Part shown: in pieces, positions 31,533 to 40,113 of the stretch | Layout of the letters: the number at the start of each line of letters is the position of its first letter | How positions within the stretch are numbered: the stretch's first letter is position 1 | NCBI GenBank assembly: GCA_965371785.1 | Contig: CBDUZS010000019.1 | Location: forward strand, 1-42,004 | Length of the DNA: 42,004 bases | Direction of reading: 5' to 3' | Source of the DNA: CBDUZS01 sp965371785 | GTDB taxonomy: Bacteria; Fermentibacterota; Fermentibacteria; Fermentibacterales; JCC-6 | Position numbers and translations under genes: made by a program | The notes under the pieces: generated by a model | The model's database searches: none | Seen by the model: the letters and a program-made list of their open reading frames with translations, nothing else | What the model was told of the DNA's origin: nothing

Positions 31533-33171
31533 GCAACTCTCCGGGTTCTGCACCGTTACAAACGTTGTTTTCGAGGCTGACGACTACCTCATCGCGAGAG
31601 TGGAGATCGACGGGAAAGCCTATTTTGCCGAGATCAGTCCAAGTGACAGTGCTTCAGCCGGTGGAAGATGGCCGGGAGTCCCTGGCGTTCTGCTTCCCGT
31701 CAACCAGCGTGGTTTTCCGGATGGTCAAGTTCTCCTCCTCTTCCCCGACTCCGGGGAGGAATTCGTGCTCGAACGGATAAAATCGGTCGGATTCCGGATA
31801 GAAGCAGCGGTTACATTCTGCACAAGACTTATGGAGATACTGAAGGAACTGCATTCATCGGCCCGGTATGCAGGATATCTGGGCCCGGAGAATCTGCTGA
31901 TAAGCGGTTCCGGAAGACCCATCCTCATCGGGGGAAAGAGAGGTGTGCCGGACTCACCGTTTTCCGCTCCCGAAGTCATCGGCAGGGCTAGTTCGGAACC
32001 AAGGAATGATGTGTATGCTCTTGGTTCCCTTCTGTTCAGGATGATCGCAGGAACCGATGATCGGGAGAAACAGATAGGTTTCTGGAATGAGCTTCCGGAT
32101 AGACTCAGGCTGCTGATTGGTGAAATGGTCTCTTCGGATCCGAGAGACCGGCAGGCGAACATCGAAGTACTTCATGCCGAGCTGAGCAGTTTCCAGTCCG
32201 AACCTCCCGCCAGGGCCTCCGGCCCCGATCCGGATCGCTCAGGAGATGATCAGTACACGTTCTCCGGCGGGAAGCCATGGAAGAGGAAGCACAACTGGCT
32301 TCTATACTCAGTCATTTCGCTGATCGTTGCCGTACTTGCTGTAATCCTGCTCTTCAATCCATTCGGTGGAAACCGCTCTGCGCGGACACCTGATGAAAGC
32401 CAAAGGGCGGGAGCACCGGATACCCTCTCGACTGAATGGCTGTCGGAATCTTCAGACTCTCTGGAGACTCCGGATACGACTGTGGTGCCGTTTCAGATCA
32501 GCATGGACTCGGCAATTGTCTGGGTGACGAATTGCACCGGACGAAGCGGAGCCGCGATGGACTACAGAGCGGAACAGGCATCCGGATTCTCCTACGTCTA
32601 CACCACATCCGGTACGTCACGCAGAACAACATCCGTGCTTCTGGTCAGGCGGGCAGATGCTTCGGTCAGCCTGGAACAGCAGCCTGCATGGCCACTTGTT
32701 TCCGTGCTGCTCGAGGGCGATTCCACCATAACACCGATGCCGACTGATATTTCGATCCTTCTCGGTACCGACCTTTTGTACGACGGTGTGAACTCTCAAC
32801 ACCTCATGACACCTGATACCCCCGCAGGTACTCTTTACGTGGATATCGCGAACAACGGGCTTCAATACACACTCGGAGGTCTCGGAGCGGCAACATGGAC
32901 TTCATCCGTACTCGATGGAAAGAGCCTTGATCTCGACGGGAGCGAGTGGCTTCTCAGAGTGGTAGATTCGAGAGACGGTGACGTGCTCAACGAGGAGCTT
33001 GGCATCCCCGAAACACTCCAATCGACTCAGTTCCTTTACCACCCCGACAACGACATTTGCTCGAGGGCGGAAGAGAAGATAAGATCGGCACTCCAGGCCT
33101 TACCAGCCGAACCGGAGAAATCGGTCGGCGATGTTAAGGTGCCGGATATCTGGGTATTGCTCGGAACTTAG
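31522..33171 (+). CDS. Membrane-anchored pseudokinase with extracytoplasmic LytR_C-like domain
   Basis: The 549-residue protein has a kinase-fold N-terminal region (about 1-225), one membrane helix (about 259-279) and an extracytoplasmic C-terminal region. The kinase-fold late blocks FSAPEVIGRASSEPRNDVYALGSLLF (APE at 149-151) are intact. The catalytic parts are not: the beta3 Lys position is Glu37 (AYFAEIS), the HRDxKPEN block reads AGYLGPENLL, with both Asp and Lys lost, and the DFG block reads LIGGKRG. It should therefore be a pseudokinase. After the helix and a Ser/Thr/Pro linker, residues about 330-417 (VWVTNCTGRSGAAMDYRAE ... DISILLGTDL) resemble the LytR_C fold. ATG 31522 is preferred to the earlier in-frame ATG 31468, which lies further inside guaB; the ribosome site is weak, suggesting coupling to guaB. 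Confidence 0.8.
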   Translation: MLSEQLSGFCTVTNVVFEADDYLIARVEIDGKAYFAEISPSDSASAGGRWPGVPGVLLPVNQRGFPDGQVLLLFPDSGEEFVLERIKSVGFRIEAAVTFCTRLMEILKELHSSARYAGYLGPENLLISGSGRPILIGGKRGVPDSPFSAPEVIGRASSEPRNDVYALGSLLFRMIAGTDDREKQIGFWNELPDRLRLLIGEMVSSDPRDRQANIEVLHAELSSFQSEPPARASGPDPDRSGDDQYTFSGGKPWKRKHNWLLYSVISLIVAVLAVILLFNPFGGNRSARTPDESQRAGAPDTLSTEWLSESSDSLETPDTTVVPFQISMDSAIVWVTNCTGRSGAAMDYRAEQASGFSYVYTTSGTSRRTTSVLLVRRADASVSLEQQPAWPLVSVLLEGDSTITPMPTDISILLGTDLLYDGVNSQHLMTPDTPAGTLYVDIANNGLQYTLGGLGAATWTSSVLDGKSLDLDGSEWLLRVVDSRDGDVLNEELGIPETLQSTQFLYHPDNDICSRAEEKIRSALQALPAEPEKSVGDVKVPDIWVLLGT

Positions 33172-33179
33172 TCCGGATA

Positions 33180-33208
33180 TTGACCTTACACCCTTAATCA
33201 ACTATATT
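33180..33208 (+). promoter_or_regulatory. Strong sigma70-type promoter for the CarD-type gene
   Basis: TTGACC (33180-33185) and TATATT (33203-33208) each match consensus at 5 of 6 positions and are 17 bases apart. This pair is 9 bp after the pseudokinase stop, 37 bp before the CarD start, and in good position for initiation near 33214. Confidence 0.7.
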
Positions 33209-33244
33209 TACCCCTCTTCTCGAACCATCTGGGAGGGTGTCTCC

Positions 33245-33733
33245 ATGCAGGTTTCCGTTAACGATAAAGTGGTTCATCCGATACACGGAGCGGGTCTTGT
33301 GACCGAGATCACGGATAAAACAATCTCCGGTGAGCAGGTCGAATGTGTGGTAATCCGCCTGATGGTCGGGAATGCCGGTGTTCTTCTCCCAACGGATGTA
33401 ATCGATGAGACGGGTCTCCGAAGTGTTGTCGACTCCAGAACCCTGAAGGAATCCCTGAATGTCCTGTCAGATGAATCCGAAGAACTTCCGAAGGACTGGA
33501 GACGAAGAATCGAGACTCTCCGAGAGCGCGTGCACTCGGGAGACCCCTGCCTGGTCGCATCGGCCGTAAGAGACATTCTTGCACGATCATCCAACAGCAA
33601 GATGAACCCATCCGAGAAAAGAGTTCTCAACGAAGCGATTGGCGTACTGGCAGGTGAAGTCGCGCTCGTAAAAGAGATCGAAGTTCCTGATGCACGAAAA
33701 CTCATAGAGAAGCTCGTTTCGAAGAATACCTGA
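33245..33733 (+). CDS. CarD/CdnL-family transcription regulator
   Basis: The 162-residue protein has an N-terminal RNA-polymerase-interacting domain (about 1-62: VNDKVVHPIHGAGLVTEITDK, VVIRLMVGNAGVLLPTDVIDETGLR) and a basic helical C-terminal domain (about 85-160, with LPKDWRRRIETLRERVHSGDP). CarD/CdnL proteins bind the beta subunit and stabilise open promoter complexes, notably at rRNA promoters. ATG 33245 is used because GGGAGG (33230-33235) precedes it and the conserved domain begins there; the upstream open frame overlaps the pseudokinase. The gene has its own strong promoter. It lies 22 bp before hflX. Confidence 0.9.
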   Translation: MQVSVNDKVVHPIHGAGLVTEITDKTISGEQVECVVIRLMVGNAGVLLPTDVIDETGLRSVVDSRTLKESLNVLSDESEELPKDWRRRIETLRERVHSGDPCLVASAVRDILARSSNSKMNPSEKRVLNEAIGVLAGEVALVKEIEVPDARKLIEKLVSKNT

Positions 33734-33755
33734 AAGAACGGGAACCGCCTCTCCC

Positions 33756-35096
33756 ATGTCCCGCACGAAAGAAACTCAGTACCAGCGACAGCAAATCCAG
33801 CAGAAGGAGTCAGTCCTGCTGGTTCAGGTTGCAATCGGCAGACATGCCCAGGCACAGATCGAAGAGATGACCAGCCTTGTAGAAAGTGCCGGCGGCAGAG
33901 TATCCGCAGTAATACGTCAACAGCGGACATCACCTGATCCCTCCTTCTTCATAGGAAAGGGAAAAGCGGGTGAAATCATGCTGAAGGCTGAGGAACTGGG
34001 TCTCGAAACGATCGTCTTCGACCACAATCTCTCACCTGGCCAGGTATCCAAGCTCGAAGATGTTACGCGATGCAAGGTAATCGATAGAACCGAGCTCATC
34101 CTGGCAATATTCGCCTGTCAGGCACGTACTCATGAGGCAAAGCTTCAGATCGAACTCGCTCAGCTGAATTATGCACTCCCAAGGCTGTCCGGCATGTGGC
34201 ACCACTTCTCAAGGCTGGGTGCCGGTATTGGAACGAGGGGACCGGGGGAGACACAGCTTGAGATTGACCGTCGCAGGGCGAGAACGAGGATCAGACATAT
34301 CGAAAGACGGCTCGAATCGATCGAGAACCAGACAAAGGTTCGCACATCCCGCAGGAAATGGATGTTCAAGATAACCCTTGTCGGTTACACGAATGCCGGA
34401 AAGAGCACTCTTCTGAACGCACTCTCCGGAGCGGATGCACACACCGAGGACAGATTGTTTGCCACCCTTGACACAACATCCAGAAGACTTAAGCTTCCTC
34501 GGGGTAGCGGTGCCGTACTTCTATCCGATACAGTAGGATTCATCGAAAGGCTTCCCGAGACACTGATAGCAAGTTTCCGGACGACTCTGGGTGTTGTACG
34601 TGATGCAGATCTCCTGCTGATGGTCGTTGACAGATCCGATCAGTACAGAGAGCAGAAGATCGATTCCGTCAGGAAGACACTGGCGGGCATTGGAGCGGGG
34701 AGTATCCCCATACTGGTAGTGTGGAACAAGTGCGATCTGGTGACCGAAACAATCTCGAACACGTCCGGAGTTGCGGTCTCAGCTCTCAACAGCGATGGGA
34801 TGGAGAACCTTCTGCAAAGAATTTCGCAAAAGCGTGACGCCAGTCTGGACTGGTTCCGTCTGACGCTAGATAATCCCGGTGAAGATGTAGTGAGCTGGCT
34901 TCACAGGAACTGTCTTGTAAGGAAGTTTACGCGAACCGGTGAGAGTATCGAGATGATAGGCGCAATCGCTACGGGTCTGGGAGCTGTGCAGAAGTACCTC
35001 TCAACCGGGAAAATCGATTTCAGGTTAGCTCCCTGGTCTCTACCGGGAGCTGATGCACAGATCAATGAGAGAGCCGGGGAGACCTCGGATGGATAA
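33756..35096 (+). CDS. hflX: Ribosome-associated GTPase HflX
   Basis: HflX rescues stalled 50S/70S ribosomes and splits them under stress. The 446-residue protein has the N-terminal HflX domain (PDPSFFIGKGKAGEIM, IVFDHNLSPGQVSKLED, GAGIGTRGPGETQLEIDRRR), a coiled-coil linker and the G domain with G1 GYTNAGKST, G3 DTVGFI, G4 NKCD and G5 SALN. A C-terminal domain follows to 446. ATG 33756 follows a poor ribosome site; no better start is seen. It is 22 bp from the CarD-type gene and overlaps the next small gene by 8 bp. Confidence 0.96.
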   Translation: MSRTKETQYQRQQIQQKESVLLVQVAIGRHAQAQIEEMTSLVESAGGRVSAVIRQQRTSPDPSFFIGKGKAGEIMLKAEELGLETIVFDHNLSPGQVSKLEDVTRCKVIDRTELILAIFACQARTHEAKLQIELAQLNYALPRLSGMWHHFSRLGAGIGTRGPGETQLEIDRRRARTRIRHIERRLESIENQTKVRTSRRKWMFKITLVGYTNAGKSTLLNALSGADAHTEDRLFATLDTTSRRLKLPRGSGAVLLSDTVGFIERLPETLIASFRTTLGVVRDADLLLMVVDRSDQYREQKIDSVRKTLAGIGAGSIPILVVWNKCDLVTETISNTSGVAVSALNSDGMENLLQRISQKRDASLDWFRLTLDNPGEDVVSWLHRNCLVRKFTRTGESIEMIGAIATGLGAVQKYLSTGKIDFRLAPWSLPGADAQINERAGETSDG

Positions 35097-35517
35097 GTCT
35101 CAGGAGAAGAAAATATCTAACGAGCTTCTCGCCAGGCTGCAGTCACTTTTCGATTTGTACAATCGGAAAGTGCTGAGCAAGAAAATACTCGGGAGTCAGC
35201 TCCAGCAGATGGTCGGTTCATCACAGGGGAAGTCACTGATCGCGTACAGGATGGAGAAAGACATCGATGCAAGGGTCTATCTGGCAAGGCTGGAGGATCC
35301 TGTCCGCTGGAGGAAGGAAACGTCGGCCACGGAGGCCGAGAGATGCAAGCTGTTTCATCAGCGCCTTGTTGAGATATTTACGCAGAAGGAAAAACCCGAT
35401 ACCGAAGTTCTTGATTGCCTGCTGGAGACTACGATCATTCCCCATTTCATAGCCTTCACGAGGGACGAAGAAGCTGCACCCAAGGCCAAGAAGAGCAGGG
35501 TCAGCGTCCGCGACTGA
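35089..35517 (+). CDS. Small protein of unknown function
   Basis: This 142-residue, charged, probably helical cytosolic protein has no signal peptide, membrane helix or recognised motif. Sequence blocks include LQSLFDLYNRKVLSKKILGSQLQQ and LARLEDPVRWRKE. It overlaps hflX by 8 bp (stop codon of hflX at 35094-35096) and is preceded by GGGGAGA, so it is translationally coupled to hflX. A role linked to HflX is possible but unproven. The last 15 residues are rich in Lys/Arg. Confidence 0.65.
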   Translation: MDKSQEKKISNELLARLQSLFDLYNRKVLSKKILGSQLQQMVGSSQGKSLIAYRMEKDIDARVYLARLEDPVRWRKETSATEAERCKLFHQRLVEIFTQKEKPDTEVLDCLLETTIIPHFIAFTRDEEAAPKAKKSRVSVRD

Positions 35518-35551
35518 TGTTATCGACCCGGACACTCCACTGAGGGATGCT

Positions 35552-36538
35552 GTGCGCTCGGCAACAGGAAAACGCATTGCAGGAATAGCAGGTCTCCTCC
35601 TTGCGGGTGTTGCGCTCTACTACCTGGCAGGATCGTTTGTTTCAGGTATCAGGGAAGCCGGCAGCCTTTCAAACCTTCTCAGTTTCAACCCGCTTCTCTT
35701 TGCCGCATCATTCGCAGCCGTCCAGATCCATCTCATAGCCGCCGCATGGAGCTGGCAGGTGGTCTGCAGGGCTGCGGGTTCCCCGGTCAGTTTCCGCTCT
35801 GCGTACACGATCCATTACCTTTCGCAGATAGGGAAATACATTCCTGGAAAAGTATGGGCAGCGATCGGAAAGGTCGGACTGAGCAGAAGGATAGGGATGC
35901 CGGGAATCAATGCCGGACATGCACTCGTGCTCGAAACGATTTTCATCGTTGCCGGTTGTCTGCTGGTTACCCTTCCGGTCATACCCTCCGCCGCGGTTGC
36001 CCTGGGTCTTGGGTCCTGGACAGGGATTCCAGCAGTTGTACTGGGAGTCGGACTGCTCCTCCTCACCGCTCATCCGGGTGTGTTCTCGCGCCTTGTTCGT
36101 GTTGCGGGAAGGGTTTCAGGGAGAAGAATAGAGCATGTCCCGTCGGAATTCGGTACCGTCCTGAAACTGCTTCCCGTCTATCTCCTGGTCTTTCTAAGCC
36201 TCGGATTCTCCTTCGTCCTCCTTGCCTGGAGTTTCGGCCTCGAACTGCCCCTTTTTCCTGGAATGTTCATCTTTCCCGCAGCAATGGGTATCGGTTATCT
36301 GGTGATCTTTGCACCCGGGGGGCTCGGCGTAAGGGAAGTGTCCCTTGTCTGGCTAATCGAACTCGTCTTTCCGCAGGTTGAACCCGGCCTCCCCGAACTC
36401 GTATCCGTTGCATCGAGGCTGTGGATTACCGTTGCCGAAGGTCTGGCCTTCATGCTTTCAGTTTTTCTATGGGAGGGCGGGGGTTCGGTTCTGAGGGCGC
36501 TGAGGCAGGACTCAACCGCTGAGGGTGGCTCCGAATGA
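35552..36538 (+). CDS. Flippase-like membrane protein (LPG synthase TM / UPF0104 type)
   Basis: The 328-residue protein has about eight membrane helices and no soluble domain. Blocks typical of the lysylphosphatidylglycerol-synthetase transmembrane domain are seen: YLSQIGKYIPGKVWAAIGKV near residue 90 and FAPGGLGVREVSL near residue 255. Such proteins lacking the synthetase domain are common and are proposed to move lipid-linked substrates, but no substrate is known here. GTG 35552 is the best start (GAGGGA just upstream); no ATG is available. It converges with tldE, with 8 bp between stop codons. Confidence 0.85.
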   Translation: MRSATGKRIAGIAGLLLAGVALYYLAGSFVSGIREAGSLSNLLSFNPLLFAASFAAVQIHLIAAAWSWQVVCRAAGSPVSFRSAYTIHYLSQIGKYIPGKVWAAIGKVGLSRRIGMPGINAGHALVLETIFIVAGCLLVTLPVIPSAAVALGLGSWTGIPAVVLGVGLLLLTAHPGVFSRLVRVAGRVSGRRIEHVPSEFGTVLKLLPVYLLVFLSLGFSFVLLAWSFGLELPLFPGMFIFPAAMGIGYLVIFAPGGLGVREVSLVWLIELVFPQVEPGLPELVSVASRLWITVAEGLAFMLSVFLWEGGGSVLRALRQDSTAEGGSE

Positions 36539-36546
36539 TCGAGACG

Positions 36547-37848
36547 CTATCCTATGGTTACTCCATCGGTCCGGATGTGCGGAAGAAGATCTGTTCCACT
36601 TGCTGACAGTGAATCACTGATGGAGTTCACGCTCTTCAGGAGATCGTAGACATTTCCCCTGATAAGAGCTCCCGGGATTCTTCCGGAAACTTCGCCATCC
36701 GATATGCGAAAGGCGTTGCAGCTATCGAACACGAAATCACCGGTTGAAGTATTGCCACCTTCTCCGGATAGTATATCCGTTACGAGTAGCCCCGACCGAA
36801 TCGAGCCGATGATCTGTGCTGTGTTCTCACAGCCTCGCTCGAACGAGAGGTTCGTGCATACGGGCTCTGGTCTCTGAAAGAGGTTCCTGCCTGCGCTGCC
36901 CGTAGAGCGTGTGCCTGCAGCAGCTGCCGTCACGAGGTCGAATAGAAATCCCTTGAACACTCCCTTTTCGAAGAGGGGCTTGTCTCTTGTGGCTACTCCC
37001 TCGGAGTCGAAGGGGGCTGAAGAGGCGCCGTAATCCATGGTGGGTCTGTCCCATATGGAAACGTGGGGAGAGAGGACAGCACTGCCGACGTGACCTGTGA
37101 GGGGACTCGAACCGTTCACGAGAGACCTTCCGCTGACACCTGACCGGATTGCCTGGAGAAGAACTGATACTGCGGCGGGGTAGAATACTGTTGCCTGATT
37201 CGAGTCGGGTGGTGTCGTCGTCGATTTCGCCCATGTAGCGAGTGCGGCGGCTTCCCGCGCCAGACTTTCAGGGTCGAAGATGTCCCTCCCGCTTGCTGCC
37301 GAACTCCCGGTAATGAAAAACCCCTCACCTGTCGGGAAGGAGAAACGGAGTTTCCACTCGAGGAGGTATTTGAGGTAATCACCGGACGCACCGCATGAGT
37401 TGATGAGACTGATGCGTTTCCGCGAAAGCTTGAGGAAGCCGGCAACCATTGCATAGGGCGATAGTTCGTTCAGGACCTCTTTCAGGTGGAGAAGCCTGTC
37501 CGCGAGGCCCGTTACGTCAATTTTCTCGAGAACACTATCGAAAAGCTCGACTTCCCCTGTCTCGATCGTTGCTGGAAGTTGAAGATTCTCTTCCGGTCCG
37601 ATCCTCGAACTTGCTATGGCCATTTCAACGAGCAGAGCCGTATCGACCATGGAGGTTGCCCCGGCTACGCCCGTTCGTCCGTTCCTCACCAGCCTGATAC
37701 CGAAGGATTGTTCTGAACTCTCGTCGAAAGAAAGGCTTCCTGATGGAGTGATGTCCACCCTGATGCTGGAACCGTCCATTCCCAGCACTTCGCATACCTG
37801 TGATACCTGGCTGGTTAGAGAAAGGACACGGGGAAGGTTCAAAGGCAT
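36547..37848 (-). CDS. tldE: TldE (PmbA)-family protein, partner of TldD
   Basis: The 433-residue protein is of the TldD/PmbA family but without the HExxxH zinc motif, which is the TldE type. Family blocks include FGIRLVRNGRTGVAGATSMVDT near residue 50, FDSEGVATRDKPLFEKGVFKGFLFD near 290, and GGNTSTGDFVFDSCNAFRISDGEVS near 370. TldE stabilises and supports the TldD metalloprotease in degradation or maturation of small peptides (for example microcin B17 and CcdA in E. coli). It lies 9 bp downstream of tldD on the same strand. ATG 37848 is the start; no upstream alternative looks better. Confidence 0.93.
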   Translation of the reverse strand: MPLNLPRVLSLTSQVSQVCEVLGMDGSSIRVDITPSGSLSFDESSEQSFGIRLVRNGRTGVAGATSMVDTALLVEMAIASSRIGPEENLQLPATIETGEVELFDSVLEKIDVTGLADRLLHLKEVLNELSPYAMVAGFLKLSRKRISLINSCGASGDYLKYLLEWKLRFSFPTGEGFFITGSSAASGRDIFDPESLAREAAALATWAKSTTTPPDSNQATVFYPAAVSVLLQAIRSGVSGRSLVNGSSPLTGHVGSAVLSPHVSIWDRPTMDYGASSAPFDSEGVATRDKPLFEKGVFKGFLFDLVTAAAAGTRSTGSAGRNLFQRPEPVCTNLSFERGCENTAQIIGSIRSGLLVTDILSGEGGNTSTGDFVFDSCNAFRISDGEVSGRIPGALIRGNVYDLLKSVNSISDSLSASGTDLLPHIRTDGVTIG

Positions 37849-37857
37849 GTCAACCGG

Positions 37858-39243
37858 CTATCCAACCTGTATTGAGCGAAGGAACATGTGGGGACCTCCA
37901 TAACTGACCGGAAGGTATCGGTGTCCTCTCTTCGAGCATCCGCCGATACCGCTGCACAGCCTCAGATCGTCCGCAAGACCGGCGACTGAGCCCAGAACAT
38001 CGAATACTTTTCCCGAGATCGTGACAGGATTCAGGGGTCTGCTGATTTTTCCATTGCGCACCGTCCACGCTGCACCCGATGTGAAAGTGAAGTTGTCCAT
38101 GTCGGTTGCTCCGCCCAGTGCTCCCCTGAGGTAAAGGCCAGAGCCCATCCTGTGAAGAAGATCATCCATCGAGCCCTGTCCGGGTTCACAGTAGGTGCAG
38201 GTCATCCTCGGGTCGGGGGACGCGGAAAAGCCACCAGCTCTGCCGTTGCCAGTGAGCTGTTCGCCGGAACGCCCTGCTGTTTCGATCGAATGGAGACGAC
38301 CGACTATCATCCCTTTCGAGACGAGAACCGTTCGCCGTCCCCTTGTGCCCTCGTCATCCCATGCACAGCTTCCGGGGCAACGGTAGTGGGTAGCGTCATC
38401 GACGATCGTAACGATCTCGGAAGCAACCCTCTTTCCTCTGGGCAGAACGTCCTTGATCAGTGGGTTCTCTTCCTGAAAATCGGCTTCGCTGAGATGTCCG
38501 AACGCTTCATGGACCAGGATTCCAGCAAGTTCCGGATCGAGTACGACCGGCATGAGTCCAGGTTCGACCGCCTCCGCTGTGCCTAGAGTATCAATCTCTC
38601 CGGCCATTTCCTCGATGATGTTCTCTCTGTGTCTTATGAATTCAAACCCGCCGCGGTGGGCCAGATTCCTGGAGACATGGATGTTCCAGCTGCCGCCCGC
38701 TGCCTCGAGCCTTATGCCGCACAGGCTCTCTCTCTCCAGGATGTCCGTACCAATGGAGTTGATGACAGACTTCGTCCTGGAAGTCTCGGAGTAGTGAACC
38801 ATTGCCGAGACATCCTTTCCGGAAGCCCCCAGAAGATCACAGTACCTCCGGCACAGAAAAACCTTCTCACGCATTGGAACATCTGCAAGTCCCTCTATTG
38901 AAGGCGGGTAGAAAAGATCATGTTCGGGCTTCATGGATGGAAGAGTGGTCCTCCTCGGACCGTCAACTGTGGATGCGAGTCTCACAGCGGTTTCTGCTGC
39001 ACCGACAATCCTATCCGGTTCCGTGAATGAGCAGGTTCCCCAGGCTCCGTTGACCAGTGCTCGAACCAACCCGCCCGTTTCGATGAAAGGGCTGTTGTTG
39101 CTGAGGTTTCTGCCCTTGTACACTACGTCGAGGGATTTGCTCTCTTCGAGTCGGATTTCGAGAAAATCGGCTGATGTTGATCCGGTAAGCCGTCTTGCAG
39201 CGTCTCTGAGGGAGTCAAGAAAATTTACGTCCAGCGGGTACAT
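37858..39243 (-). CDS. tldD: TldD metalloprotease
   Basis: The 461-residue catalytic partner of TldE has the zinc motif H245-E246-x3-H250 in VHEAFGHLSEAD and the conserved Cys in IGGCSKRGH near the end that completes the metal site. N-terminal ADFLEIRLEESKSLDVVYKG and GLVRALVNGAWGTCSF are standard. The start ATG 39243 follows the TPR gene by 28 bp, so three genes probably form one transcript. The peptide substrate is unknown; no peptide-antibiotic gene cluster is visible here. Confidence 0.96.
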   Translation of the reverse strand: MYPLDVNFLDSLRDAARRLTGSTSADFLEIRLEESKSLDVVYKGRNLSNNSPFIETGGLVRALVNGAWGTCSFTEPDRIVGAAETAVRLASTVDGPRRTTLPSMKPEHDLFYPPSIEGLADVPMREKVFLCRRYCDLLGASGKDVSAMVHYSETSRTKSVINSIGTDILERESLCGIRLEAAGGSWNIHVSRNLAHRGGFEFIRHRENIIEEMAGEIDTLGTAEAVEPGLMPVVLDPELAGILVHEAFGHLSEADFQEENPLIKDVLPRGKRVASEIVTIVDDATHYRCPGSCAWDDEGTRGRRTVLVSKGMIVGRLHSIETAGRSGEQLTGNGRAGGFSASPDPRMTCTYCEPGQGSMDDLLHRMGSGLYLRGALGGATDMDNFTFTSGAAWTVRNGKISRPLNPVTISGKVFDVLGSVAGLADDLRLCSGIGGCSKRGHRYLPVSYGGPHMFLRSIQVG

Positions 39244-39271
39244 GGTAAAGGGTTACCGGCGCTTTCAGGCT

Positions 39272-40036
39272 TCAGTACGAACCGGGAGGGATGTAATCAC
39301 CGGTCTCGGCAAGCTCTTCCAGGATGATCGCGGCGGAATCCGCCATCTCTCCGAATGGTGAGAGATTGAGATACGTGTAGATACAATCCACCGCCCTCAT
39401 GTTGTCTCCCCAGGACAGGTAGATCCGAGCCAGGCTCCACCAGGCTGGAGGGTAGCCGGCTGCAGTTGCGGGAAGCAGGATTTCCCGGGCTTCACTATCA
39501 GAATATCTGCTGAGAAACAGCTCTGCGAGCATTACCCTTGCTCGTGGTTCTAGAGCGGAGTCACCTTCGATTGTTCTGATCAGCCAGGTCTCAGCAAGGG
39601 GAATATCACCGGATGCAATTGCCGCTTCAGCCATCAGCAGCCAGATCTCGGAGTTCGAAGGATCGAGGTCATGTGCCCATTGAGCCATGTCCAGTGAGAT
39701 CGAGAACATCCCCGTTGCGATGTAAAGACGGGATAGCTCCATGGGACCTCTGTGATCATCGGGTTCAACTTCCATGAAAGCAAGGAAGTACTCTTCTGCG
39801 TCGGTGTAGGAGAGCCTGAGAACGTTCAGCCGACCGAGACCGTATACGACCTCAGTACAGCCATCCCAGTATTCGAGAGCGGAATTGAACTCCGATTCGG
39901 CTCTTTCGAGGAGGCCCTGCTGGAGGTAGGCCATACCCGCTTCACAGCGGAGTTCGGCAGTGAGCCTGTCCAGTTCCAGATTTCCTCCCAGCAGGAGAAG
40001 AACAGCGATTGAGAGCAGTCCGAACCTTCCTTTCAC
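39272..40036 (-). CDS. TPR-repeat protein with N-terminal anchor or signal
   Basis: The 254-residue protein has an N-terminal hydrophobic segment (about 5-18, FGLLSIAVLLLLGG) without a lipobox Cys, so it may be a signal peptide or an anchor. About six TPR units follow, with typical A/G/Y spacing (CEAGMAYLQQGLLERAESEF, GRLNVLRLSYTDAEEYFLAF, ELSRLYIATGMFSISLDMAQ, LMAEAAIASGDIPLAETWL). It likely serves as a periplasmic interaction scaffold. The start is GTG 40036, with no strong ribosome site. It lies upstream of tldD on the same strand; any link to TldDE is unproven. Confidence 0.72.
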   Translation of the reverse strand: MKGRFGLLSIAVLLLLGGNLELDRLTAELRCEAGMAYLQQGLLERAESEFNSALEYWDGCTEVVYGLGRLNVLRLSYTDAEEYFLAFMEVEPDDHRGPMELSRLYIATGMFSISLDMAQWAHDLDPSNSEIWLLMAEAAIASGDIPLAETWLIRTIEGDSALEPRARVMLAELFLSRYSDSEAREILLPATAAGYPPAWWSLARIYLSWGDNMRAVDCIYTYLNLSPFGEMADSAAIILEELAETGDYIPPGSY

Positions 40037-40113
40037 TTTCTGTCTCTCTTATCATACCCGCTGTAAAACACCTCGTCATTATCGGGAGAACGATACAAGG
40101 GAGAGCATGGGAA

